Source: Rhizophagus clarus
Lineage: Eukaryota > Glomeromycota > Glomeromycetes > Glomerales > Glomeraceae
Length of the DNA stretch: 64,000 bases
Reading direction: 5' to 3'
Assembly: GCA_015698045.1 (NCBI GenBank)
Contig: BLAL01000064.1
Coordinates: 1-64,000, forward strand
A program made the position numbers and the translations under genes. A model generated the notes under the pieces. It saw only the letters and a list, made by a program, of their open reading frames with translations, did not search any database and was not told the DNA's origin. Positions 1-10,236 of this stretch are shown here, in pieces. Position 1 is the first letter of the stretch. Each line of letters starts with the position of its first letter.

Positions 1-2210
1 TCTTCATTGTATAAGTACGTAATTTTATAATACTACTACTTTTGCATTAATTGTATCTCTATATTTTTTTTTTATTACTTAATCGGTATGGATTTTTTGA
101 CATATTCTTTGTGAAGACTTTCGTAAGTCTCCGTAGTGTATCCATTAACTGCACCAAAAGATCGAATCGAATCAACTATATGGTATACCCACGAATGCAG
201 TTTTGGTAATTTCAGTCCCGAGGGGGACATATGTTGGAGAGTTTTGACGAACATTTGAGACCATTCATTTATCGATTCCTGAAATTTGATCAAATCACTT
301 TCTTTAAAATTTTCATATCGACTAATTGCATACATTTCATTCCAAGCTTCGTAAAGTTTTGTCAGATCTTCATTCTTTACAAAATTTTCAATATTCTCAT
401 TATTTTCATATAAATTATCCACCACAAAAATCATTATTTTCATCAGATTGCGATATTCATCGGCTGTTAGTCTGGCTAATGTTTGTATTCCATTTGTAAA
501 GATGTTCAACCGGGAAATCTTGGTATTTTGGCTAATCGATGATCTATTTCATCTACTAAGGATTTTCCGTATTGTTCCTCTAAAAGTTTCTTCGTATAAT
601 CGTGATAATAGAAAAGACCTAAATCGAGATGATGTAATCTATCGGGCACTGTGGCTTGATAGATATTTACATTACTTAAAATAAATTAATAAGTAATATA
701 TTAATAAGATAAATAAATACCGGTTATAACAAATATTGCGTAAACTTACGGTAATTTCCAAAAAAAATTATATATATTTTCAATGCTAACGGAATTTACT
801 GTGCCTTGATTAAAATGTTTCCTGCATATTAAGGTGAGTTCGCGTTGTTATATCATCAAATTGTAAATTAAGAATCAGCAAGATTGTCTCTTGCGATCAG
901 ACAAAAATGACAAGGATGTTTGACATTGATGATTTATACGTAAGACAATACGTTGCAGCTTCCGGCCAGTCAGAAATTATAATTGAAATCTGAGGATAGA
1001 ACCAAATAGTTTCGTTATTCAAAGTTAGATCAATACCCTTTTTATTTAATTTTAATAGAGGATCTAGTAACTTTTCTAAGGATCTATGAAAGCACTCTCG
1101 GACAGCTTTCTTAAATGTTTCAGACTTTCTCTCAGTATTATCTTTAGATTTTAGGATTGGCAAGTATCCTAATAATTGTTTTGCATCTTGTTTGTTGCGC
1201 CTCCAATTTTTTAATATTACCAATTGACAAGTAAATTGGATGAAGTTGACTTTTCCCCAGTGTGTCAACATTTGTAGCGTCTGAATACAATATTAAAGAT
1301 AAAAGCTTGGCACCAATTGGCAAGAGTGCTTCTGTATTTTCCCACCATGTTCCAGTATTCTGCTCACCATACACTCTTTCTTCATTATGCTTTAAGTTAA
1401 TAATGATTAGTATATATTCTACATTTTTAAGTTATATGAAAGTACTAGTATATAAATAATTACCTTAACTTTTTCAAAAGTTAGCGCAAAATTTTGTGAT
1501 ATGTCAGGAATTGACAATATGTTTTTTATACAATTTATTATAGACCGATGATAAAGAAAATACTCATTATTTTATAATTTATTACACAAGTTTTAGTATA
1601 CTTTAAACTTGGTAGATTCATATTATTCATAAATTTATGACCTTGTTCGATAGATTTTGGAAGAGGGGATTTATTTAAATTTGCATGTTTGTTAAAAAAT
1701 TTAATTATAGCATTGCCTGTCACATTGCTAAGTTTATGTTTTGTAACCAATGACATTAAATCACCATATGCTTCATTTGGATACGTTGCATTAATTTCTG
1801 GTTCGAATTCTTCCTCATTTAATTCTGAGTCAGAATCTTCGGGTTCTTCACTTGGTTCTGAATTAAAATCTTCCAAGATATTTTCATCGACATTTTCATT
1901 TTGATCAATTTCATCGGTCTCCGAAATTGACATCTTACTTTGAAAACTCTGATCATTTATTTCTGAGTCAATACTTTCATTATCAGAAAAGTCTTCATTT
2001 AAATTTTCATGGACCATCTAAATTTAGTATAAAATTAGGAATTATGTTTAAAGAAAAATTTAAATAATTTCTGTTTCTTACCTCAATATCATTATCATTA
2101 CTTTCACTATCGCTATTATTATTAGTAGATGGTATACAATGATTTTTATGTTGAGTATATGCAGACCTTGTGCTAAAATATCTTGGACAAAATGGGCATT
2201 TGAAAGACAT
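1..2210 (-). pseudogene. Plavaka-type (CACTA superfamily) transposase, decayed, open at left edge
   Basis: Read on the minus strand from an ATG at 2210, this encodes an N-terminal C2H2 zinc finger (C-x2-C...H-x4-H, residues about 5-26), an acidic low-complexity stretch, and blocks I recognise from Plavaka transposases: GTWWENTE, the LYSDAT...LGK...HPIYLSIGN block near 1200-1330, DWPEAATYCLTYKS near 920-970, TVPDRLHHLDLGLF near 590-650 and a GAVNGYTTETYESLHKEY block near 110-160. Introns are visible at 2018-2081 (GTAAGA donor) and about 1390-1462. Frameshifts interrupt the reading near 1565, near 510 and in an A-run near 100, and there are stops around 800-880. Plavaka proteins are cut-and-paste transposases common in fungi. 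No terminal repeat was identified, and the 3' end lies beyond the window. Family call is from memory of conserved blocks, but several agree in order. Confidence 0.75.
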
Positions 2211-2830
2211 TTTGAGAGTATTTTGTTTACTTGAATTTAAACTTTATCGCTTTTTTATGTCGAATTTAAACTTTACAATAAAAAATTTCTCTCGCTTTCG
2301 TCAATTTATAAAAATTTACCTCTTGTGACGTATTTCAAATGAATCAAAAAATTGCGCCAATTCACGATAATCAATGTTTCAAAACTATTTTCAAAATTCG
2401 AAACGTTTCACTCATGTTTCGTTCAATATAAGCCGAAACTATCTTTGAAACTTCTGAATCTAATATTTGTAAATCATTTTAGACGCGGTGTTTCCACCCA
2501 AAACACACCTACGGTTTGTCATTTACGGAACATTACAGGTTTTGAGGAATAATGTTTACAGTGCTGCAACTAAAAAAAAGCAATAAAACTCGATTGTCCC
2601 CTCGATATAATACAACAAGTGTCATTTTTTTACTACCAAATGCAAATAATACATAAAATTTCCTTATTAAAAAATTTTATCCGTCTCTTTACCATTGTAT
2701 GTGGATGATATTTATAATTACACTATAAATAAAGCTGATAATATTAAAAAATCTTTATTTATTATGACATTTCGTGGCATTTTATCACCTTCAATGCGAA
2801 AAAATTTTTATTTTATTTACATCTGCCCAT
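2211..2830. other. Non-coding A+T-rich stretch upstream of the Plavaka gene
   Basis: No credible coding sequence is seen. It should hold the promoter and possibly the terminal repeat of the Plavaka element, but I could not pair any inverted repeat with the left side because that end is outside the window. Confidence 0.4.
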
Positions 2831-3050
2831 CCTTTGGTTCCGGTCCGGAATCAGCGTAAAATTTAATAAAATTACACGGGCGCGACAACAACGACACATA
2901 ATGACATGCAATTAATTCCTGTGATATCTAATTAATTAATGTAAGCCTTTGGTTCCGGTCCGGAATCAGCGTAAAATTTAATAAAATTACACGGGCGCGA
3001 CAACAATGACATAAATTGTTCAGCAATTAATTCCTGTAATATCTTCTTTT
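2831..3050 (+). repeat. Two tandem copies of a 115-bp repeat
   Basis: A block beginning CCTTTGGTTCC at 2831 recurs at 2946 (period 115). The copies share about 60 near-identical bases followed by a less similar tail. Each copy contains the inverted repeat TTCCGG-T-CCGGAA and a GC-rich patch (CACGGGCGCGACAACA), unusual in this A+T-rich setting. Confidence 0.8.
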
Positions 3051-4383
3051 AAAGTGATTAACAATATTTAATTTTCGAATGGTTACTTTATCAACATAAA
3101 GAAAAGGAAGACACAAATTTTCTTTCGTCATAGGAAATGAAAAAAAATACTAAATTGGAGTGTTAGAGTAGTAGTCCGTGACCCGTTATTACCCGGGTTT
3201 GTAATTGACTATCGGAACGGGTTTCGTAACGTTATTGTATTCATTGGATGGTTTGACTTTAATAAAAATAGTAATCAAAATAATAAATGACTTATAGAAT
3301 TCAACTATGCACCACTGCGTAATCTAATTCAAATTTAGTAATTATCATATTACTAATGGATATACAACGGATATAATAAGTTAACGTAACTAATGTCTGA
3401 TTTTTTTGCGGGAACTGACGCAAAACCTTACGAGATCAGTTTCATGAAAATATTCGGATCTAGTGGGCTTAGACATCAAAATTAAATCAATGAAAAAATA
3501 TAAGTTTCAGGTCTTCTTTCTTTATTCTATGTTTCACTTCATGGTTTTTTTTTTCTTTTATTTTTTTCAAAATTATTATTTTAGCTTTTTGTATGAAAAT
3601 ATGCAAGACATTTCGCACTCCTTTACGTTTTTTGCAAAAAAATATGCTAAATTTCCTTTTTTTACACGAAAAAAAAAAAGAATCACGGTTTTTTTAACAC
3701 TCTCTTTATTAATATTGTAGGTACATCAGCCTTCGTACAATGATCCGCACACATACTAACAGTAACTTCTATTTATTAGACTTCATCCTTTCGAAAATTT
3801 TTGGAATCCCGGAGGCTACAAGGATAATGTGAATTGACTTGGATTTTTTACTTCTTTTATCAAATGATCTCTTTTCTTTCCTGAATTTTTGTGTAAAATT
3901 ATGTAAGTCAATATCTTCTAGTGACATTTTACACCTCTTTGCATTCTTTACAAAATGAATATGATGCTAAATTTCCTTTTTTTTTACAAAAAAAAAGAAT
4001 TGCCCCATCTAGTATATTGTTCGCTTATATCAACCCTTTGCATTTTTCGCACGATTTGTCGCAAAAAAAGAATACCCACCCCTTTGCATTTTTCAATAAG
4101 CGATGCACGATTTACCCCTTTGCATTTTTCAATAATCGATGCGCGATTTGCCGCAAAAAAAAGAAAGAATACCCACCCCTTTCGTATTTTTCAAAAAGTG
4201 ATGCCGGTTTGCCATAAAAAAAAAAAAATAAACTTTTGCGAATGCGGCAAGTATTAAATCTAAGCTTATAAAAATATTTATAAATACTTTGTTGTTCTCT
4301 TCTTCAACCGGTAATTCTAACTCAGTTTGTTAAACTTGGTTTTAATTAAGTTCTTCCCACTATCCTCAAATTATCTATTTACA
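3051..4383. other. A+T-rich intergenic stretch with short degenerate repeats
   Basis: No gene is supported; the open frames are phenylalanine/lysine-rich products of T- and A-runs. Between 4030 and 4200 a motif like CCCCTTTGCATTTTTC recurs three or four times, each followed by a cgatgc/gatttgcc segment and an A-run. The last 130 bases should contain the promoter of the gene that starts at 4384. Confidence 0.5.
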
Positions 4384-5913
4384 ATGAATAAAGCTAATTA
4401 TATCGAATCTAGCAGTTCGAAAAAAACCAAGCGTCCGGTTGATGTTAACAAACGAAAAAGAATCGATGAAGGCGAAGCTTCTGATGGTATGATTCGAATA
4501 TATATTATTTGTTATATGTAAAGAAAAATAATGGTTAATTATATATTCTACTGCTATATAGAATCCAGCTCAAAATCAAAAAAAAACAAGTGTCCTGAAG
4601 TTCCTGAAGCCAGCTCAAAATCAAAAAAAAAAAAGTGTCCTGAAGTTCCTGATGGTATGTATTCGAATATGTATATGTAAAGAAAAATAATGATTAATTA
4701 TATATTCTGCTGTTATATAGAAACGACTTTGGAGAAGATCTTGCGTCAAAATAATAAGATCATTTCGAAACTCGAAACTATTATTTCAAATCAAAAGTCT
4801 TTAGAAGCAAGAGTAACAAAAATAGAGGAAGCATGTAATAACGGCGTAAATAACGACACGGAATTTATAAAAGTAAGACTCGATATAAAAATTTGACCTA
4901 AAAATCAGTGAATTAAACAATCATTTTATATGTACATCATTTTACAGAATGTAATCAAAGACATTGCTCCTAAATTGCTCGAAACTTCAATATATCCGAA
5001 TTCGGATGATTTTCGAGAAGCCACTAGGACATTTATAAATGAAAACCATAAAGAATTTATGAACAAATTCAAAAGACCCGATAATTGGGTGATTTATTAC
5101 GAAAATAATATATCATCCCACGTAAGTATCGCGCAATTTTACGATTTTATATTAACACATTGAAAATTAATTAATTTTTTCTTATAGCTTTTGGAAAAAC
5201 ATCGAAGTGTCCAAGGTGTTTTAACTGGTAATATAAAGAACGCGATGTCCGTCACTTTTCGAGAACTCCAACTCCCTCCCATTCCTACAACTAGCAGAGA
5301 AACCATCATCAAAGAATGGAAGAATGAACTGGCCGTTAAATTATGTTACGATAAATTATTTAAAAAAATAAATAGTTCGGGCGAGACATATATATCAACA
5401 ATAATAAGAAAGTTGGGTAAAGGAAAAAAATCAGTATCACAGACGCAAATTGCTTTCGCAATTAGCACATGTGAACTAATTTTAAACCCAGAAAATTTGG
5501 ATATTTACGTTAATGAAACAGTAATCAAGCCGTTTCTTATAAAAAATTTGGTAAGTATTTGAAATCTGCATAAATAGTATAAATAGTATATAATATTAAA
5601 ATTTTTTTTTTTTTAATAGAAAAAAATTAGAGAAAATGAAGATTTTTATCTTTATGAAGAAAGTGACGAGAGAGATGAAGAGAATGAAAAAGAAAGAGAT
5701 GAGAGAGATGAAGAAGAAAAAGAAAGAGACGAGAGAGAGGAAGAAGAAGAAAAAGAAAGAGACGAGAGAGAGGAAGAGAAAGAAGAGGGAAATGTAAGAG
5801 AAGAAGAGGAGGATTATGAAGGGACATTTAGCTATCAAAGTAGCTCGGATGAACAATCGAAGGAAAGTATGAGAAAATTAAGAAAAGTATACGGCAAAAA
5901 AAATAAAATATAA
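4384..5913 (+). CDS. Six-exon gene, protein of unknown function with coiled coil and charged tail (392 aa)
   Basis: Exons 4384-4486, 4562-4654, 4721-4872, 4948-5121, 5188-5550 and 5620-5913 join in frame with GT...AG introns of 65-76 bases and end at TAA. No stop interrupts the 1179-base reading. The protein starts with a Lys/Arg-rich segment, possibly a nuclear signal. Exon 2 holds a duplicated SSKSKK-KCPEVP motif. A predicted coiled coil (about residues 66-105, in exon 3) follows, then a globular region of about 170 residues. The tail is dominated by Glu and Arg, built from repeats of ERDEREEE type. I do not recognise the fold. The A-rich exon 6 lies downstream of a T-run that serves as the polypyrimidine tract. 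The perfect joining of six exons argues for a gene under selection. Exon 2 looks like an internal duplication and may be skipped in some transcripts. Confidence 0.75.
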
Positions 5914-7433
5914 ATAAAACTTTTTTACAGTATTATTAAACCGATATCAATTAATGTCAATTCCAAACAAATATGGTCCATCTTCTCTCCAAAATAATGT
6001 CTGCTATTGATAAATATAGTGATAAATACAGTCCACTCGCTTTTGTAGGGTTTGGCATCGTTATAAGAAAATTCGCTAACATGATATAAAAAATTGGTAT
6101 AACATGGAAAAATTTGGTATATTATGGCAAGTTTACATCACACAAATATCTCGTAAATTTATGTCATAGTGCAAAAATGGTCACGATTTGATCATCAATT
6201 TTAGTCTGATTGGTCAGATCTCTGCTTATAACAATATTACTTTTTTTCCGTTTTGCCCTACTCGCAAATTTTTTTTTTGCCATTTTACGATTGCGTTACC
6301 TATTTTTTGTCTATTTTTACTTATTATATCACCGTTTACTGTTGGATAGAACCACCCATAACAAAACTGCTAATGCCTTGCGCTCGTATGGTGTCTGGAA
6401 CTAGTGGTTAGTGTGATATAATTCCTTCAATAGTTAACATACCGATATGTAAGTTACTTGTACGAGTTATGACTTTAATTATTTTAATTATTTTCGTAGC
6501 AAACTTCTTCTAACTTTTACTCTCACATTCAACAATCGGAAACGAGAATATTCCGATTTTGTTCTGGAGACAGTTACAGAATCCGTTATTTACTACTAAC
6601 CTTTCACTATTTCTTTTCGTAAAACCTCTACTACTATCTCTATCGCTACGTTACGTTATGATACTTTAGTACTTTGACGCGAGAAATTCACACGGCTTTA
6701 AAGTATAGCTTATGCTTACGCTATGCTACGTTACATTACGCTACCTTACGTTACATATATATATATGTGTATATGTATATTTCAAATATCCTCCTATCTC
6801 ATCATTAATGCTAAGCCTTCCCTTCATATCTTCTGGACTATCGAAGGGACGTTCTCTACGTTTAGGACGTATGTTATTTTGATGATTTTAATGCTTCTTT
6901 TGCTCCTTACATTTGATCGAGGTGGTATTTTTATATTTATATTTTCTTTCACGTGGCATTCGAATATTTGTAACGATTTTTTCATTTTACTGTGTGACTT
7001 TAAAAATTACATTTGCGTTTGCTAGCTATTGGATACAAGAAAAGGTAAATTTCATTAAAATGATAAGTGAATATTTGTAATTTGTACTGATCTTTCACGC
7101 TTTTCTGGTTCTTTGTTTTCCCATTTGGCGGAGAAATATTTGTCTCCGGTGTCACACTCGTCCACTTTTCCAAGTAGTGAAAACTTGTCACATATATAGT
7201 TTCTTTATGTCATAATACTGGCCAAAACTGCTGTCCCCATTTTCCGGTAAAATACTATTTGTCACTAATTACATGTCACTTCTAACAACATAACACTATT
7301 TCGTTTTTAGCAATTAGAAACGAATATTTATATTTATATACCGATTTTGATGAACTTCATTAGAGGAAAGTAAAATTTCAGCCCGATCTTCATTCCTAGC
7401 AAAATTCGTCTAAGAAAAATTAACATGATGGTA
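5914..7433. other. Intergenic, no gene seen
   Basis: No credible coding frame. A run of TTACG/TACGTTA steps occurs at 6640-6760, followed by a (TA)n/(TG)n stretch. Nothing else stands out. Confidence 0.4.
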
Positions 7434-8765
7434 CACTCCCCGACCAAAAGTCTCCGACCACTTTAAAACTGGAAAAAAATACACCAACTTCAACATTTAA
7501 TTTCTTAATGATTTATAAATAAACATTGTAAAAAATTTATATAGTTTTATTCAGAAAAACGTGAATTTTATTAATATCTAGTTGGATTTCCGTGGCTATC
7601 TAATACAGCTTGAACCCTCTTTGGCAAACTTTCAACTAAATTTGTTAAAATTTCGGGTTCGATTTTATTCCATTCCTCCTCCAAGATTACCATTAATTCC
7701 TCAATATTTTTTGGATGAGGTTTGTGTTCCCGGACTCTCCTTTCCAAAACATCCCACAAATGTTCAATTGGGTTAAGGTCCGGGCTCTGTGCAGGCCATG
7801 GAAAGTCTATTATCGAATTATCCTCTTTCCATTGTTTAACCGTTCTTGCTCTATGCACTGGGGCATTGTCATCTTGAAAAATATATTGTGAATTGTTTTC
7901 TAAACTATTATAGAAGGGTAAAAAAGTGTTTTCTAATATTCCCATATATACAGAAGCATTAATACTACCAGAAACTTGGATTAAAGGACCAATTTTATCT
8001 TTCGCAAAACACCCCCATACCATAACACCTTAGTTTCCGGATTTTACAGTTGGAATCAAGCAATCCACATCATATTTTTCATGTGGTTTACGCCAAACCC
8101 AGTGGTGTGCATCATTTTGGAATATCATAAAGCGGGATTCATCACTCCAAATGATAAAATTCCACTCATCATCCCAATCTCTTCTTTCACGGCACCATTC
8201 TAGTCTTTTTTTACGATTTGCTTCAGAAACAAATGGTTTTCTCTTTCCAGCTCGTCCAAAAAAACCCTCAGAGTGTAAAGTACGTTTTATAGTATTAGAG
8301 GATACTGAAATTGATAAAGATTCACTAAATTTTTTTGTCATTTCCTCTAGTGATTGTTGCCGGTCTTCCTTAAGTGTTCTTACAAGTTGTCTAACGTTTC
8401 TTTCTGTGAGTTTTAGTGGCCTTCCCGAACGTGAAGAAGCTGTAATTTGTCCTGAATTTTTGTACCTCGTTATAGTATCATGGATAGTGCTTTTAGGGTG
8501 CCCAAGAATTTCCCCAATATTTTGTTCACTATGACCTCCTTTTCAGAGACCAATAATCTCTCCTCGCTCAAACTCAGTAAGTTCACGTCTTTGGGACATT
8601 ATAAAAATATATTTTTTTTTTATTTTCGGATAACTGAAAACAAGAGCTTCATGGGAAAAAAAAATTTTATATGTTTATATTTAATGGATTTGGCGTAAAC
8701 AAACTTAGTAGGTAATGATCGGCAATAAAAAAATCGGGTGGTCAGAGACTTTTAATCGGGGAGTG
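7434..8765 (-). mobile_element. Tc1-like DNA transposon with complete ends
   Basis: The element is bounded by imperfect terminal inverted repeats of about 30 bases that begin CACTCCCCGACCAAAAGTCT on the left and read the same, with about three mismatches, on the complementary strand at the right. TA dinucleotides flank both ends (7432-7433 and 8766-8767), the target duplication expected of Tc1/mariner. Length is 1,332 bp with a single internal gene on the minus strand, which is standard for the family. Confidence 0.93.
7571..8599 (-). pseudogene. Tc1-like DD34E transposase, two in-frame stops
   Basis: One frame runs from ATG at 8599 to the stop at 7571, 342 residues in total, the usual Tc1 length. 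The N-terminus is a paired-type double helix-turn-helix (an ILGHPKSTIHD block followed by SGRPLKLTERN). The catalytic domain shows the first Asp in IIWSDESRF, the second in FQDDNAPVH and the Glu in SPDLNPIEHLW. The frame contains TGA at 8543-8545 (codon 19) and TAA at 8030-8032, with no frameshift. Both stops are one substitution from sense. The copy cannot make its own transposase but its ends look mobilisable in trans. Confidence 0.93.
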
Positions 8766-8970
8766 TATCTTTAAATTACTCCCACTTTCAGTAATCGGAA
8801 AACTCGATTTCTGACGAAAGTTAATCAAAGTGATATCAGTATTTTTATAGTGGGGCTAATGGTATTATGTATGGCAAGTAATAGTAGGTATGTATTTTTC
8901 TGATGAGAGTTGAACTGAAGGGTGAAATATCATAATCATGCATATAGTTTTTTTATTTTTTTCATGTAGT
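8766..8970. other. Short intergenic spacer
   Basis: No feature recognised between the Tc1 element and the candidate RNA. Confidence 0.3.
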
Positions 8971-9129
8971 ACGCTGTGGTCTGAAACCGCCCGAGATTTT
9001 TGACTACCTAGGGATGAAGTTGTAGGGTACTTGTATCCGATAGGCCAGCCTCCTCTGACTTAGGGTCTCATTAATCGGGAGAAAAGGTGGTTTCTAAGTA
9101 CCTTCCACATCAAGGGCGGACTTTTTTTT
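8971..9129 (+). ncRNA. Candidate structured Pol III transcript, family unknown
   Basis: About 150 bases of balanced composition stand out from A+T-rich flanks and stop at a run of eight T (9122-9129), a typical Pol III terminator. Nested complementary segments suggest a closed fold: CCGCCC (8987-8992) with GGGCGG (9114-9119) and GGTACTT (9026-9032) with AAGTACC (9096-9102). I compared it by eye with 5S, U6, SRP, RNase P and U3 RNA motifs and found no match. It could be an unfamiliar RNA or a SINE head. Confidence 0.35.
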
Positions 9130-9850
9130 GTTAAACCATACGTCGAATTATATACTATCTAGTAACGGATACTTCAAAGACAAAAGAAGTGAGAACTAAT
9201 TACCGCCATTGTTAGCGGTGAAATGTAGTGGTCATGCCATCTTATGGTTGCGTTGATTGATCGATCGATTGATCAACGTACATATTTTGTAGAATTAGCT
9301 AATTCGCAACGTGATAAATAAGACTTCTCAACGAACACAGCCGTATTTTAATTTCCTGCGATCAGAAACGAATTGTGTACCATATCGATTTTGACGAACT
9401 TCTTTAAAGATGAGTGAATACTAACTATTGTTTATTTTACCTCTTTTTTATTTATATCTTAACATCAACTATGTTGCTCTTACTTCCCTTCTCACATTCA
9501 TTATTTATTCTATGTATACTAACAAATGTTATTTAAATGCGCGTGTTAACTAATTTTTCATTTTAAATATTTTCTAATAATATATAGGGAGGGCAAAAGA
9601 AGCCAGAGAGGATAAAAAGATGAAAAGACAACAACTTACAACTTAACGTCCAGAATTCATGAAAAATCTAAAGCTTTACAATAAGTATAGTGAAAAATGG
9701 TGGAAGATTGGAAAATTGAAATTTTATTATAATTTTAGATTTAAACTTATTAAAATAAAATTACATATATTACATTTACATAAATTTATAAAATATCTAA
9801 TGAATAAATATTGTTCTGTACATGTTCAGTTGTGTGTATATATTTCACTA
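9130..9850. other. Intergenic, no gene seen
   Basis: A short palindromic patch (TTGATTGATCGATCGATTGATCAA region, near 9252-9276) is the only notable structure. Open frames here are A+T-rich and lack any recognisable domain. Confidence 0.35.
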
Positions 9851-9857
9851 ATAAACG

Positions 9858-10236
9858 AAATTCTACGACGTAATATTACATTCGGAAATGTTTCGAAATA
9901 CTACATCGTAAACATGCGAAATTTAACGACGTAATATTACAGAGTATTATACATTCGGAAAAGTTTTGAAATATTACATCGTAAACATGCGAATTTTAAC
10001 GACGTAATATTACGAAGTATTACACGTTCGGAAAAGTTTCGAAATATTACATCGTAAATATGCGAAATTTAACGACGTAATATTACGGAGTATTATACAG
10101 TCAGAAATTTAGTACGCGTAAACTTACAGTATTATTACGTGTAAAACTACGGAATATTACGCTACGTAATATTCCGAAGGTCCTGTAAACTTACGGAGTA
10201 TTTCGCAGGCGTAAAGTTTCGTAATATTACGCCTTA
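9858..10236. repeat. CGTAATATTACG palindrome array
   Basis: The perfect 12-bp palindrome CGTAATATTACG, or 10-11 base parts of it, recurs about every 70-80 bases, embedded in a longer unit with gttcgaaatattacatcgtaaa-like steps. The right part becomes irregular with taaacttacgg variants. The same motif vocabulary forms arrays at 49.1-49.5 and 52.3-52.8 kb. The array lies directly against the truncated 3' end of the gag-like gene. Confidence 0.8.

Noticed and set aside
1804..1816. tRNA T-loop-like GGTTCGAATTC
   Set aside because: No cloverleaf around it; it lies in Plavaka coding sequence. No tRNA gene was found in the window.
3463..3720. Phe-rich plus ORF that could pass for a membrane peptide
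   Set aside because: Produced by T-runs; no start context or neighbour support.
5596..5856. Phe/Leu/Ser-rich minus ORFs
   Set aside because: They are shadows of the Glu/Arg-rich exon 6 of the plus-strand gene.
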